Origin: an uncultured Tateyamaria sp.
GTDB taxonomy: Bacteria; Pseudomonadota; Alphaproteobacteria; Rhodobacterales; Rhodobacteraceae
NCBI RefSeq assembly: GCF_947494755.1
Contig: NZ_CANLVZ010000001.1
Location: 459,813-523,812 of the forward strand
Length of the DNA: 64,000 nt
Reading direction: 5' to 3'
Below, piece after piece: positions 17,547-27,159 of this stretch. The translations under genes were made by a program, and so were the position numbers. The notes under the pieces were generated by a model. It was not told the origin of the DNA and ran no database searches. It saw nothing but the letters and a program-made list of their open reading frames with translations. The number at the start of each line of letters is the position of its first letter. Position 1 is the stretch's first letter.

Positions 17547-18623
17547 ATGCGGACGGATTTGCAGACAACACAAGCCAAAGGGCGCGGCGCGGTGACCAAC
17601 GCGGTCAGCCGCTATGATGCGCTGACCCGGCACAGCGAGCCGGATGGCTGGGACCGGGATGAGGACCTGCCCACCTTGCGCACCGAAGTCAGCATTGAGC
17701 GGCCCCGCAGCCTGATCAGCTACAATCGCTCGCCCGATTTGCCCTTTGATCGGTCGATCAACCCCTACAGGGGCTGCGAACATGGCTGTGTCTATTGCTT
17801 TGCCCGGCCCAGCCACGCCTATTTGGGTCTTTCGCCGGGCCTTGATTTCGAAACCCGACTGATCGCCCGCCCGGATGCCCCGGATGTGCTGCGGGCCGAG
17901 TTGGGACGCAAAGGTTACAAGGTCGCGCCATTGGCCATCGGGACCAACACCGACCCTTATCAACCTATCGAGAAAGAGCACGAAATCATGCGCCGCTGCC
18001 TTGAGGTGCTCGAGGGGTGCGGCCACCCCGTTGCCATCGTAACCAAAGGTGCGTTGATTGAACGCGACATTGATATTCTCGCCCGTATGGCTCGGCGGGG
18101 GCTGATACGTGTGGGTATTTCGGTGACCACGCTCGATCCGGCCCTGTCCCGCGCGATGGAGCCGCGCGCGCCTGCACCGGCCCGGCGCTTGGCGATGATC
18201 CGGTGCCTTGCGCAGGCGGGCATTCCGGTGCGCATCATGGCCTCGCCCATGGTGCCCGCGCTCAGCGACCCCGAGCTTGAGGCGATCCTTGCGGCGGGCA
18301 AGGACGCAGGCGCGCGCACAGCCAGTTGGATCATGCTGCGCCTGCCACGCGAGGTGTCGCCGCTTTGGCAGGAATGGCTGGCGGTCACATACCCCGACCG
18401 GGCCGCACGCATCATGGCGCGCCTGCGCGAGATGCACGGGGGCAAAGAATATGACGCGGCCTGGGGGCGGCGCATGCGCGGGGAGGGACCATATGCCGAG
18501 ATTATCGCGCATCGCTTTACCGTCGCCATCAAGCGTTTGGGATTAAAGGAAAAAGGCCAGCCAATGCGCTGTGACCTGTTCCGCCCACCGCGCCCGGACC
18601 GTGACCAGTTGGAGCTGTTTTAG
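17547..18623 (+). CDS. PA0069 / SplB-like radical SAM protein, probably SOS-regulated
   Basis: A 358-residue radical SAM protein started at the ATG just behind the LexA box; a longer frame upstream would run through the operator and has no family match. The 4Fe-4S motif is C77-x3-C81-x2-C84 in RGCEHGCVYCFARP, followed by GxNTDPYQP (AIGTNTDPYQPIEKEH) and TKGALIERDID, typical of the COG1533 group that includes spore photolyase and the PA0069 family. The C-terminus carries CDLFRPP. Spore photolyase repairs thymine dimers, so the family link plus the SOS operator suggest a DNA-damage role; the actual substrate is unknown. Confidence 0.9.
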   Translation: MRTDLQTTQAKGRGAVTNAVSRYDALTRHSEPDGWDRDEDLPTLRTEVSIERPRSLISYNRSPDLPFDRSINPYRGCEHGCVYCFARPSHAYLGLSPGLDFETRLIARPDAPDVLRAELGRKGYKVAPLAIGTNTDPYQPIEKEHEIMRRCLEVLEGCGHPVAIVTKGALIERDIDILARMARRGLIRVGISVTTLDPALSRAMEPRAPAPARRLAMIRCLAQAGIPVRIMASPMVPALSDPELEAILAAGKDAGARTASWIMLRLPREVSPLWQEWLAVTYPDRAARIMARLREMHGGKEYDAAWGRRMRGEGPYAEIIAHRFTVAIKRLGLKEKGQPMRCDLFRPPRPDRDQLELF

Positions 18624-19633
18624 GCCGCACGCCGGCCGCGCCGTTTGCGGATCGGTGTTTCGCCGTCTCCCGTGCCGTCATTGGCCGAGGAAAACGCACC
18701 AAGCGCGGCGACGATTGCCTCCAAGGTAGGTGCGGATTGGCGTGGCCGGGTGTCGAGGGCAGCGCGCATGTGGCGCAAATGATCGGGCGTGGTGCCACAG
18801 CACCCGCCGATGATGCTGGCCCCGCAGTCGCGCGCCAGCACGGCATAGTCGGCCATCAACTCGGGCGTCCCATCATAGTGGATGTGCCCGTCGTGATATT
18901 TCGGGATGCCCGCGTTGCCCTTGGCGATCAGGGGCAATTCGGTGCCGGTCGCAGCAAAGCCGAGCAAGGTGCGCAACAGGTCAGACGCGCCGGTGCCGCA
19001 ATTGGCCCCAAAGGCGGCTGGCGGATTGTCGAGGCCCGCCACAAGCGAGGCCATGTTCGTGCTTGTCACACCCATCATGGTGCGCCCGGCGGTGTCAAAG
19101 CTCATCGTGCCGACCCATGGCAGACCCGCCAGCGCAAAGCCTTCGGCGGCGGCGCTGTATTCCTCGGGGGCTGAAATCGTCTCGAGCCAGCCGATATCCG
19201 CGCCGCCTGCTTTCAGACCCGCAGCCGTTTCGTGAAACATCTCTACGGCGTTGGCGTGGGTGAGTTCGCCCACAGGTTCCATGATCTCGCCGGTCGGCCC
19301 GACGGACCCTGCGACGATCACCTTGCGCCCGGCGGCATCGGCCACATTGCGCGCCAGTTCGGCGGAGATTTTGCTCAGTTCGAAGGCGCGGTGGCCTGCA
19401 TCGTGCAGTTTCAGACGCGATGCATTGGCCCCGAAAGAATTGGTCAGGAACACGTCGCTGCCGGCATCCACCGCCCCTTTGTAAAGCGCGGTGATCTTTT
19501 CGGGTTCGTCCTCATTCCACATCTCTGGCGCGTCGCCCGACATCAGGCCCATCGCAAACAGGTTCGTTCCCGTGGCACCATCGGCCAGCAAAGTCCCTTT
19601 TTCAGCGAGCAGTTCGGTCAGTGCGTTGCTCAT
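18620..19633 (-). CDS. Homocysteine S-methyltransferase (BHMT / MetH N-terminal type), split methionine synthase component
   Basis: The 337-residue protein starts MSNALTELLAEKG behind GAGGAGA. The homocysteine-binding barrel is recognisable by LADGATGTNLF, LTNSFGAN, VAGSVGPTGE and the zinc-binding cysteines in GANCGTGASD and IIGGCCGTTPDH. It transfers a methyl group to homocysteine, forming methionine. Standard MetH fuses this domain to folate- and B12-binding modules, but here it stands alone, with a separate corrinoid protein nearby, as reported for other roseobacters. The folate module and reactivation protein are not in this window. A betaine-homocysteine methyltransferase role is the main alternative. 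The last ~30 residues are basic (KRRGRRAA). Confidence 0.88.
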   Translation of the reverse strand: MSNALTELLAEKGTLLADGATGTNLFAMGLMSGDAPEMWNEDEPEKITALYKGAVDAGSDVFLTNSFGANASRLKLHDAGHRAFELSKISAELARNVADAAGRKVIVAGSVGPTGEIMEPVGELTHANAVEMFHETAAGLKAGGADIGWLETISAPEEYSAAAEGFALAGLPWVGTMSFDTAGRTMMGVTSTNMASLVAGLDNPPAAFGANCGTGASDLLRTLLGFAATGTELPLIAKGNAGIPKYHDGHIHYDGTPELMADYAVLARDCGASIIGGCCGTTPDHLRHMRAALDTRPRQSAPTLEAIVAALGAFSSANDGTGDGETPIRKRRGRRAA

Positions 19634-19668
19634 GGCGGTCTCCTCGCGCGCGTGTTCCATCTTCTGTC

Positions 19669-21546
19669 TCACGTGGCGGTTTTTGAGGCCAGTTCATAAT
19701 TCTCATCATTAACATGAGGTCCACTTGAGGATGCGGGTGGCAAAGGCAGGGGGTTGTGCACGGCGCGGGTGAGGTCGGCCAACCCGAAGGCAAGCGCGCG
19801 CCAACTGCGTGCGGCACCGTAGCGCGGGACCCATTGCGGCGCAAAGCTGGACTTGAACTGACGCAATCCGGGCCCGCCCGCACGTGAAGAAATCTGTTGC
19901 GCCGCCCATCGCCAGAGGGCGCTTGCCGGATCGGGGCAGGCCGGGGTTGCGGCCAGACAGAATTGGGTCGCACCTGCGCGTTGCGCGTGGGTGATGGCGG
20001 CGTGCACAAGCGCGTGCATCGTGCCATCCGGTGCGGTTTGATCGTGGCGCATCAGGTCGAGACACCACTCCGTCTCTGACCGGTGGGCCGTTACGAACGC
20101 GATCAGGGTGCCCGCGACATAGGCGCAGCCAACCCATTGATCTTGAACATAACCCTCTGCGAACCGACCCATGCTGCCACCGCGCGCGGGCCCGTGGGCG
20201 CGCTGCCAAGCGGTATCGATCCGCGTCATGGCAGCAAGGGGCAGCGGCGCGCCACCGCGCACCAAAACCCCGGCCTTGTCCGCCGCGCGCAACTTGCGCC
20301 GCAGCGTTCGCCGTGTCGGCAGGGACGGGGTGTAGCTTGCTGTGTCGATCATCGCATCGTCGGCCATATGAAGCACGCGCCAACCGGATGCCCGCGCTTT
20401 CTGTGCCAATCGTGGCCCGCATTTGTAGATCATGGGCAGGTGCCCCATCTGCCGCGCCGCTGTGCGCAGGTGGCAGAGTGCGGCGTCGCAGGGGCCGGCC
20501 ACGGGATCGCCGAACAGCGTCAGCGTCTGCCCGGTGAGCCATAGCGCAAGCTCGCTGGACCCGGATCGCGCAATCTGTCCGCCGTTTTGCAGGACCACCC
20601 CGACTTCGCTGCGTGGAGCGTTGTGACATGTGACCGGCGGCGCAGGGGGACGATCAGAGCTTTGGCAAGGCCGCAGAAGCGCAAGTGCCGCAAGGCCCGC
20701 GGGCAGTGCAAAATAGATCAGACGGTAGCCTAGAATTGCAGCCAAGACGGGGCCGGGATCACCAAGGGGCAGGGCGGCGACCAGGACCAGTTCGAACGGC
20801 CCGACACCGCCCGGTGTATTCGAAATCAGCCCGCAGCCCAAGGCGATCAGGAACAACGGAAAGAAGGCGGTAAAGGGTAACGTCCCCGTTGGCAACAGCA
20901 CAAACAGCGCGGCTGCCGCCAAAGCGGTATCAAGCAGCGACCATCCAAGAATAGCGCGCACTTTCAAAAGGTTGGGCAGGGGCAAGGTGCGCCCGAACAC
21001 GCGAATATGCGGCCACCAGAACAGCAACGCAGCCACGACAGGCACCGCAGCAGTCACCATGACAGCGGGCCAGAATGCCCACGCCGGGGCGGGCAGGATC
21101 AGGCAGGCCAATGCGGTGATCACCATCCATGCGCTCACGAATGTCAGAGAGACAAAGGCCGACAGGCTGAGCGCGGTCGAGAATGACAGGTCTGGCAACA
21201 TCCGCCAGCGCGCGATGGCCCCTGTCAGCAAGCCGAAGCCGAGCGTCTGGCCGAGTGCGATTCCCGCGGCCCCTGATCGTCGCGCATCACGGGGCGCGAT
21301 TCCGGTATTGAGCGCGGTATGAGCCACGGCGTCATATTGGGCGACGGCCCAGAAACTGCCGAGCGTCAGCAGCCCGGCCACCGCCCATTGCAGTCCTGCA
21401 ATGCCAGCCAATTGGTTCGGCAGGCCCAGCACGACGTCGGATGACACTTTCTGGGACAGCGCAAACAGACAGCCCGCCAGGATGAGGACGGGCAGGCCCG
21501 CCCGCAGGGCGACCTTGAGTGACGATGACAGTAAAACAGCGCGCAT
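19669..21546 (-). CDS. MprF-like membrane protein with DUF2156 aminoacyl-transferase domain
   Basis: The 625-residue protein starts MRAVLLSSSLKVAL behind GGGAGGG. The first ~310 residues form about eight hydrophobic segments, including FTAFFPLFLIALGCGLISNTPGGVGPFELVL, the signature of the UPF0104 flippase-like domain. The remainder is a soluble DUF2156 GNAT-like domain (MGRFAEGYVQDQWVGCAYV, GTMHALVHAAI, FKSSFAPQWVPRYGAAR). This is the arrangement of MprF/LpiA proteins, which attach lysine or alanine to phosphatidylglycerol and flip it outward. The amino acid used is not evident. The gene ends 35 bases before the homocysteine methyltransferase gene on the same strand. Confidence 0.85.
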   Translation of the reverse strand: MRAVLLSSSLKVALRAGLPVLILAGCLFALSQKVSSDVVLGLPNQLAGIAGLQWAVAGLLTLGSFWAVAQYDAVAHTALNTGIAPRDARRSGAAGIALGQTLGFGLLTGAIARWRMLPDLSFSTALSLSAFVSLTFVSAWMVITALACLILPAPAWAFWPAVMVTAAVPVVAALLFWWPHIRVFGRTLPLPNLLKVRAILGWSLLDTALAAAALFVLLPTGTLPFTAFFPLFLIALGCGLISNTPGGVGPFELVLVAALPLGDPGPVLAAILGYRLIYFALPAGLAALALLRPCQSSDRPPAPPVTCHNAPRSEVGVVLQNGGQIARSGSSELALWLTGQTLTLFGDPVAGPCDAALCHLRTAARQMGHLPMIYKCGPRLAQKARASGWRVLHMADDAMIDTASYTPSLPTRRTLRRKLRAADKAGVLVRGGAPLPLAAMTRIDTAWQRAHGPARGGSMGRFAEGYVQDQWVGCAYVAGTLIAFVTAHRSETEWCLDLMRHDQTAPDGTMHALVHAAITHAQRAGATQFCLAATPACPDPASALWRWAAQQISSRAGGPGLRQFKSSFAPQWVPRYGAARSWRALAFGLADLTRAVHNPLPLPPASSSGPHVNDENYELASKTAT

Positions 21547-21640
21547 CGCACACCCTCCCGATCCCGAAAATCCCGGTATCAGGGGTAGGGGATGAAGGTG
21601 CCTCAAAGATTAAGGCGCACGACGCGAATGCAGACAATCC

Positions 21641-21676
21641 AAATAAAAACGCGCAGGCCAAGGGATGGTCTGCGCG
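21641..21676 (-). terminator. Rho-independent terminator after the DUF1476 gene
   Basis: On the minus strand CGCGCAGACC pairs with GGCCTGCGCG over 10 bp (one G-T pair), with a 7-base loop, and is followed by TTTTTATTT. It lies 39 bases beyond the DUF1476 stop codon. Confidence 0.82.
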
Positions 21677-21715
21677 TGCGAATTTACTTTAAGACTGGCT
21701 TAAAGATCCTTGAAA

Positions 21716-22033
21716 TCAGTCGATTTCACTTAGGATTTGCGCCTTGGCCTGACCCATCAGCTCGGCCATTTTGGCGCGGATCGTGGCCTCGTCCGCCTTG
21801 TCACCCAGATCGCCTGACACCTTGCGGTAGACGTCTTCATGGCCAGCCTCCTCGAAATCGGACTTCACGACGTCGCGGGCGTATTCTGCGGCCTCATCCC
21901 CGGTCTTGCCCAAAAGCTCCGCAGCCCACAGACCCAGCAACTTGTTGCGTCGTGCGTCCGCCTTGAACTGCATTTCGGCGTCATGTGCATATTTCGATTC
22001 GAATGCGTTCTCGCGGTCGTCAAAGCTGCTCAT
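21716..22033 (-). CDS. DUF1476 protein, F1-ATPase inhibitor zeta-type subunit
   Basis: A 105-residue helical protein, MSSFDDRENAFESKYAHDAE, with the DUF1476 pattern FKADARRNKLLGLWAAELLG and the ending MAELMGQAKAQILSEID. In Paracoccus denitrificans the homologous zeta subunit binds F1Fo-ATP synthase through its N-terminal segment and blocks ATP hydrolysis. DUF1476 proteins occur essentially only in alphaproteobacteria. It is divergent from purC, with about 155 bases between starts, and has its own terminator, so it is probably a single-gene unit. Confidence 0.92.
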   Translation of the reverse strand: MSSFDDRENAFESKYAHDAEMQFKADARRNKLLGLWAAELLGKTGDEAAEYARDVVKSDFEEAGHEDVYRKVSGDLGDKADEATIRAKMAELMGQAKAQILSEID

Positions 22034-22188
22034 CTGTCAAAGCCCTCGTGTTAATGTAGAGTTATAACAAGATATGCGAAGGCAGGGCTCTGTGCGCAAC
22101 CCCTTTGCTTGCGGCAATTCACCCGATTGCTTAAGAGGGCGCAACGGCGGGCCGCATCCAGGCACACGCCAGAGCCGAGAGGACGCCC

Positions 22189-22950
22189 ATGGCGCGACGC
22201 AAGAAGATTTACGAAGGCAAAGCCAAAATCCTGTATGAAGGCCCCGAGCCAGGCACAATTGTGCAGTATTTCAAGGATGACGCGACCGCCTTCAACGCCC
22301 AGAAAAAGGACGTCATCGAAGGCAAAGGAGTGCTCAACAACCGCCTGAGCGAGTATTTCATGACCGGTTTGGCGCAGATTGGCGTGCCGACCCACTTTAT
22401 GAAGCGGCTGAACATGCGCGAGCAGCTTGTGCGGTCCTGCGAGATCGTGCCGCTTGAGGTGATCGTGCGCAACTATGCGGCGGGCACCATGAGCCAGCGT
22501 TTGGGCATCGAGGAGGGTACGCAACTGCCCCGGCCCATCGTTGAATATTGCTACAAGGACGATTCCCTTGGCGATCCGCTCGTAACCGAGGAACATATCG
22601 CCGCCTTTGGCTGGGCCAGCCAGCAGGACATGGACGATATCCTGAGCCTCGCGCTGCGTGTCAACGACTTCCTGTCGGGTGTGATGCTGGCGGTGGGTAT
22701 CCGTCTGGTGGACTTCAAGATCGAGGTGGGCCGCGTCTATGATGGCGACTTTCAGCGCCTGATCATCGCCGATGAGATCAGCCCGGACAGTTGCCGTTTG
22801 TGGGATATCGAGACGGGCCAGAAGCTCGACAAGGACGTGTTCCGCCGCGATCTGGGCAATCTGGCCGACGCCTACACCGAAGTGGCCCGCCGATTGGGCG
22901 TGTTGCCCAAGACATCGACCCCGATCACCAAACCGACGCTGATCAACTGA
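22189..22950 (+). CDS. purC: Phosphoribosylaminoimidazole-succinocarboxamide synthase
   Basis: The 253-residue protein is a full-length SAICAR synthetase, which joins CAIR and aspartate with ATP in purine synthesis. Visible motifs are [49 protein letters not shown] and [21 protein letters not shown] Shine-Dalgarno region precedes the ATG. It leads the purC-purS-purQ set, with purS starting 43 bases later. The purine pathway order is the usual one for alphaproteobacteria, except that purL is not in this window. Confidence 0.97.
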   Translation: MARRKKIYEGKAKILYEGPEPGTIVQYFKDDATAFNAQKKDVIEGKGVLNNRLSEYFMTGLAQIGVPTHFMKRLNMREQLVRSCEIVPLEVIVRNYAAGTMSQRLGIEEGTQLPRPIVEYCYKDDSLGDPLVTEEHIAAFGWASQQDMDDILSLALRVNDFLSGVMLAVGIRLVDFKIEVGRVYDGDFQRLIIADEISPDSCRLWDIETGQKLDKDVFRRDLGNLADAYTEVARRLGVLPKTSTPITKPTLIN

Positions 22951-22993
22951 GCCGGCGTTTTTTGCATATTTTTGGAACAATGAAAGGCAAGGC

Positions 22994-23224
22994 ATGAAAG
23001 CGACTGTGCATGTGATGCTGAAAACCGGTGTGCTGGATCCACAGGGCGAGGCGGTGCGCCATGCGCTTGGCGCGTTGGGTTTTGACGGTGTGAACGGCGT
23101 GCGTCAGGGCAAGGTGATCGAGCTGGATCTGGCCGAGGGGACGTCTGCGGCGGATGTGGAGGCGATGTGCGAGCGTCTGCTGGCCAACACGGTCATCGAA
23201 AGCTACCGGGTGGATATGCCATGA
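22994..23224 (+). CDS. purS: Phosphoribosylformylglycinamidine synthase subunit PurS
   Basis: A 76-residue protein of standard PurS length, beginning [21 protein letters not shown] and containing [16 protein letters not shown]. PurS forms a complex with PurQ and PurL that converts FGAR to FGAM. Its stop codon overlaps the purQ start (ATGA), as expected for a fixed-ratio complex. Confidence 0.96.
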   Translation: MKATVHVMLKTGVLDPQGEAVRHALGALGFDGVNGVRQGKVIELDLAEGTSAADVEAMCERLLANTVIESYRVDMP

Positions 23225-23889
23225 AGGCGGCGGTCGTCGTTTTCCCCGGCTCGAACTGTGATCGCGACTTGGCGGTGGCCTTCAAGGCCGCAGGGGCCGA
23301 AGTCGAGATGGTCTGGCACAAGGACACCGACTTACCCGCAGGCATTGATATCGTGGGCGTGCCGGGCGGTTTTTCCTTTGGCGACTATTTGCGCTGCGGG
23401 GCCATCGCGGCGAACTCGCCCATCTGCCGCGCGGTCAAGACCCATGCAGATCGTGGCGGCTATGTCCTTGGAGTATGCAACGGCTTTCAGGTGCTGACCG
23501 AAACCGGGGTTCTGCCCGGCGCACTGCTGCGCAATGCGGGCCTCAAATACATCTGCAAGACGGTGCGCCTGCGGGTCGAGACGGAGATGTCGGATTACCT
23601 GAGCGGCTACGGCAAAGGGGACGAGATCGACATCCCCATCGCCCATCACGACGGCAATTACTTTGCCGATGAAGAGACCCTGATGCGATTGCGCGGCGGG
23701 GACCGGATCGCGTTCACTTACGTGGACAACCCAAACGGGTCCTGCCACGACATCGCCGGTATCCTGTCGGAAAACAGACGCGTCCTTGGCATGATGCCGC
23801 ACCCCGAGCGGGCGGCGGATTTGGGCCATGGGGGCACCGATGGGCAAGCGTTGTTTCGCGCACTGGCAGGGCAGTTAACGGCTGCGTGA
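23221..23889 (+). CDS. purQ: Phosphoribosylformylglycinamidine synthase subunit PurQ
   Basis: This 222-residue glutaminase subunit starts at the ATG overlapping purS. The catalytic cysteine is C86 in [12 protein letters not shown] and the His-Glu of the triad is in MMPHPERA. It supplies ammonia from glutamine to PurL for FGAM synthesis. The N-terminus [15 protein letters not shown] is the family norm. The histidine kinase gene follows 37 bases later and belongs to a different function. Confidence 0.97.
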   Translation: MKAAVVVFPGSNCDRDLAVAFKAAGAEVEMVWHKDTDLPAGIDIVGVPGGFSFGDYLRCGAIAANSPICRAVKTHADRGGYVLGVCNGFQVLTETGVLPGALLRNAGLKYICKTVRLRVETEMSDYLSGYGKGDEIDIPIAHHDGNYFADEETLMRLRGGDRIAFTYVDNPNGSCHDIAGILSENRRVLGMMPHPERAADLGHGGTDGQALFRALAGQLTAA

Positions 23890-23926
23890 CTTGATGAGGG
23901 TGACGTATGGGCAGTAGGGTCGACGA

Positions 23927-25714
23927 ATGCCAGTGACCCGAGCAGCACCCACACCCAATCCTGACCCGCGCGCGCGCGCGACAAGCTGGCGGGTGCGCCT
24001 GGCACTTGGTCTGTTGACCGTAGCTGCTGTTGCCACGGTCTATTTCACCAACCGCCTTCTGACCGACCGCTTTACCGAGACGACGCGCAACCGCGCTGAA
24101 TTGCGGCTGGCGCTCTATTCCGGCAACCTGCTGAGCGAGTTGCGCCAGAATGCGATTGTGCCGCAACTTCTGGCGCGCGACCCGACGCTTATCGGGGCGT
24201 TGAACTCGGAGGACTATCAGCAATCCACGCAGCGCCTGATTTCCTTTGTCGAGGAGATTGGGGCGGCCAACCTGATCCTGCTCGACAGCGATGGGCGCGC
24301 TGTGGCGGCGACCGACCGTAATCGCCTTGGCTCCAATCACCGGATGGAGGCCTATTTCATCGACGCCTTCCGCGCCACTGACACCATCTTTACCGCAGCT
24401 GAGCGCGAATCGGGCGGCTTTGCCTTTACCTATTCGCGGCGCATCACGGCGGGCAATGACGTGTTGGGGGTGATCGCGGTCGAGGTCGATCTGCAAAAAT
24501 TCGAGCGGGCCTGGTCGGGCATTTCAGCGGCTGTGCTGGTCACTGACAGCACGGGCCAGATCATCCTTGCCACCGAACCCCGCTGGCGGGGGCGTTCAGA
24601 AGAAGAGGCGCTGGCGCGGCAGACCCCGCAAAGCGCTATTGAGCGCGCCATTCGCGCCACCGCCGACTGGACCGCGCTGCCCCCCGACGCCTATTTGCAA
24701 GGCGAAGGCGTGATGCGGCTGGAAAACCGTATTCCGTTTCGCGGCTGGCGCATGACGTCCTTCACCACCTACGCGTCAGTGCGGGAACGGGTGAATGGGG
24801 TGCTCGCGCTCGAGATCATGGGATTCGCGATTTTGCTTGCGCTGTCTTTCTATGCGCTCAGCCGCCGCTCGGCTTTGCGCATGGCTTTGTTTGCGCGCGA
24901 GTCGGCAGAGCTTCGCCATCTGAACGTGCAGTTGCAGCGGGAAATTGCCGAACGCAAACGGGTGCAGGAAGACCTTGCCGTGGCCGAACAAACCCTTGAA
25001 CAATCATCCAAACTTGCGGCTTTGGGCGAGATGTCAGCGGCGGTCAGTCACGAGCTGAACCAGCCCCTTGCGGCGATGAAAACCTATCTGGCGGGCGCGC
25101 GTTTGTTGCTGCGCCGCAATCGCCCCGACGAGGCGCTGGTCAGCTTTGGACGCATCGACGATCTGATCGAGCGGATGGGGGCCATTACCCGCCAGCTCAA
25201 GTCCTATGCGCGCAAAGGGCAGGACGTGTTCAGCCCTGTAAACATGGGTGATGCGCTCGCCTCGAGCCTGTCGATGATGGAACCACAACTGCGTCAGCGC
25301 CGGGTGCTCATCAACCGCATGGTGCCGCCCGAACCCATCGAAGTGTTGGGCGACCGGATGCGCATCGAACAGGTGATGGTCAACCTCTTGCGCAACGCCA
25401 TCGACGCCACCAAATCAGAGATGGAACCCAAGGTGGACATCATCCTTTCGGCGGGCGAAACCGCGACCCTCACGGTGCGTGACAACGGCCCAGGTATTGT
25501 TGATCTGGATGCGCTGTTCGAGCCGTTTTATACGACCAAGCAGCCCGGGGACGGGGTCGGCTTGGGCCTTGCCATCTCGTCCGGCATTGTAAACGATTTG
25601 GGCGGACGGTTGACCGCGCGCAATGGACAGGCTGGCGGGGCCGTCTTTGAGATGCAGTTGCCCATCCTTGATGAGGATGCGGATCGGGACAATAAAATCG
25701 CAGCGGCGGAGTAG
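23927..25714 (+). CDS. dctB: DctB-type sensor histidine kinase
   Basis: A 595-residue membrane kinase. A transmembrane segment at about residues 24-42, a periplasmic dCache-like region of some 240 residues, a second membrane segment near residue 290-312 and a coiled coil lead to the dimerisation box with the phosphorylated H375 in AAVSHELNQPLAAMKTYL. The N-box (VNLLRNAIDAT), G1 (DNGPGI) and G2 (GVGLGLAIS) follow. The HELNQPLAAMKTY box is characteristic of DctB, which senses C4-dicarboxylates. The response regulator gene follows six bases later. No dct transporter gene is in the window. Confidence 0.9.
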   Translation: MPVTRAAPTPNPDPRARATSWRVRLALGLLTVAAVATVYFTNRLLTDRFTETTRNRAELRLALYSGNLLSELRQNAIVPQLLARDPTLIGALNSEDYQQSTQRLISFVEEIGAANLILLDSDGRAVAATDRNRLGSNHRMEAYFIDAFRATDTIFTAAERESGGFAFTYSRRITAGNDVLGVIAVEVDLQKFERAWSGISAAVLVTDSTGQIILATEPRWRGRSEEEALARQTPQSAIERAIRATADWTALPPDAYLQGEGVMRLENRIPFRGWRMTSFTTYASVRERVNGVLALEIMGFAILLALSFYALSRRSALRMALFARESAELRHLNVQLQREIAERKRVQEDLAVAEQTLEQSSKLAALGEMSAAVSHELNQPLAAMKTYLAGARLLLRRNRPDEALVSFGRIDDLIERMGAITRQLKSYARKGQDVFSPVNMGDALASSLSMMEPQLRQRRVLINRMVPPEPIEVLGDRMRIEQVMVNLLRNAIDATKSEMEPKVDIILSAGETATLTVRDNGPGIVDLDALFEPFYTTKQPGDGVGLGLAISSGIVNDLGGRLTARNGQAGGAVFEMQLPILDEDADRDNKIAAAE

Positions 25715-25720
25715 ATCACA

Positions 25721-27055
25721 ATGACCCAAGCCATGAAAATCGCCATCGTCGATGATGAGCAGGACATGCGCCAATCCATCAGCCAGTGGCTGGCGTTGTC
25801 TGGTTATGACACCGAAACCTTTGCCAGTGCCGAAGATGCGCTCAAGGTCCTTGGCCCTGAATATCCCGGTATCGTCATTTCCGACATCAAGATGCCCGGC
25901 ATGGACGGGATGCAGTTCCTGAAAAAGCTGATGGGCAATGACAGTGCCCTGCCGGTCATCATGATCACCGGCCACGGTGATGTGCCCATGGCGGTCGAGG
26001 CGATGCGGGTGGGGGCGTTCGATTTCCTTGAAAAGCCGTTCAACCCCGATCGGATGTCCGAGCTGGCCAAAAAGGCGACCAGCGCGCGCCGCCTGACCAT
26101 GGACAACCGTGTGTTGCGCCGCGAGTTGTCCGATGGCGGGCAGTTGATGAAAAAGCTGATCGGGCAGTCCCCGGTGATGGAGCGGCTGCGCGAGGACATC
26201 CTTGATCTTGGCCAAGCCGACGGGCACGTGCTGATCGATGGGGAGACGGGTACAGGCAAAACGCTCGTGGCCCATGCGCTGCACGCCGTGGGCAGCCGCG
26301 CGGGCAAGAAATTCGTGCTGGTGAGTTGTTCGGCCTGGGAAGAGGACGCGCTCGCCAAGCGCCTGTTTGGCCCCATGTTGCCCGAGGATGCCCAATTGCC
26401 CGCCATCGAAGAGGCGCGGGGGGGCACCTTGGTGCTTGAAGATATCGAAGCACTGAGCGAGGGCCTGCAGGCGCGCCTGCTGTCCGTCATCAACGAACAG
26501 GGCACCCCCGCCGAAACCCGCATCGTGGGTATCTGCAACATGCAGGAGGCGGGCAAGACCTGCGAGGACGCGCTGCGCCCCGATCTGTTTTATCGTTTGG
26601 CCGCGCTCAAGATCACCGTACCGCCCTTGCGCCAGCGCGGCGAAGATATCCTGACGTTGTTCACGCGCCTTGGCGATCAGTTTGCCGATGAATATGGCTG
26701 CGACGCGCCCAAGGTGTCGGCCCAAGAGGCGGCTCAACTGTTGCAGGCCCCGTGGCCGGGCAACGTGCGCCAGTTGATCAACATCGCGGAGCGGGCTGTG
26801 CTGCAATCGCGGCGCGGCACAGGGTCCATTGCATCCCTGCTGATGAACGATCACGAAGAAATGCAGCCGGTGATGACGACCGAGGGCAAGCCGCTGAAAG
26901 AGTACGTCGAGGCGTTCGAGCGGATGCTGATCGACAACACAATGCGGCGCCACAAGGGCTCTATCGCCTCGGTCATGGACGAGTTGTGCCTGCCGCGCCG
27001 GACGCTAAACGAGAAGATGGCGAAATACGGGTTGCAGCGGTCGGACTACCTCTGA
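25721..27055 (+). CDS. dctD: DctD-type response regulator lacking the sigma-54 contact motif
   Basis: The 444-residue protein has a receiver domain with phospho-acceptor D55 (VISDIKMPG), an AAA+ domain with Walker A GETGTGKT at 174-181, and a Fis-type helix-turn-helix at the C-terminus (SIASVMDELCLPRRTLNEKM). Between Walker A and Walker B the L1-loop GAFTGA that touches sigma-54 is missing; the text runs from RLFG directly through PMLPEDAQLPAIEEARGG. Walker B reads LVLEDIE where sigma-54 activators have LFLDEI, so the acidic pair is inverted. The arginine-finger region DLFYRL remains. It is therefore likely to control a sigma-70-type promoter, by analogy with NtrC of Rhodobacter capsulatus. 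Confidence 0.9.
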   Translation: MTQAMKIAIVDDEQDMRQSISQWLALSGYDTETFASAEDALKVLGPEYPGIVISDIKMPGMDGMQFLKKLMGNDSALPVIMITGHGDVPMAVEAMRVGAFDFLEKPFNPDRMSELAKKATSARRLTMDNRVLRRELSDGGQLMKKLIGQSPVMERLREDILDLGQADGHVLIDGETGTGKTLVAHALHAVGSRAGKKFVLVSCSAWEEDALAKRLFGPMLPEDAQLPAIEEARGGTLVLEDIEALSEGLQARLLSVINEQGTPAETRIVGICNMQEAGKTCEDALRPDLFYRLAALKITVPPLRQRGEDILTLFTRLGDQFADEYGCDAPKVSAQEAAQLLQAPWPGNVRQLINIAERAVLQSRRGTGSIASLLMNDHEEMQPVMTTEGKPLKEYVEAFERMLIDNTMRRHKGSIASVMDELCLPRRTLNEKMAKYGLQRSDYL

Positions 27056-27159
27056 TCTCTGTTTGAATGCGTTAGATGATGTGATGGCAGTACAGCTTTC
27101 GCATGGACCTCGTTCGTGCAAAAACGCGCCCTGAGATCAACGAAAATCGGGGCGCGGGC

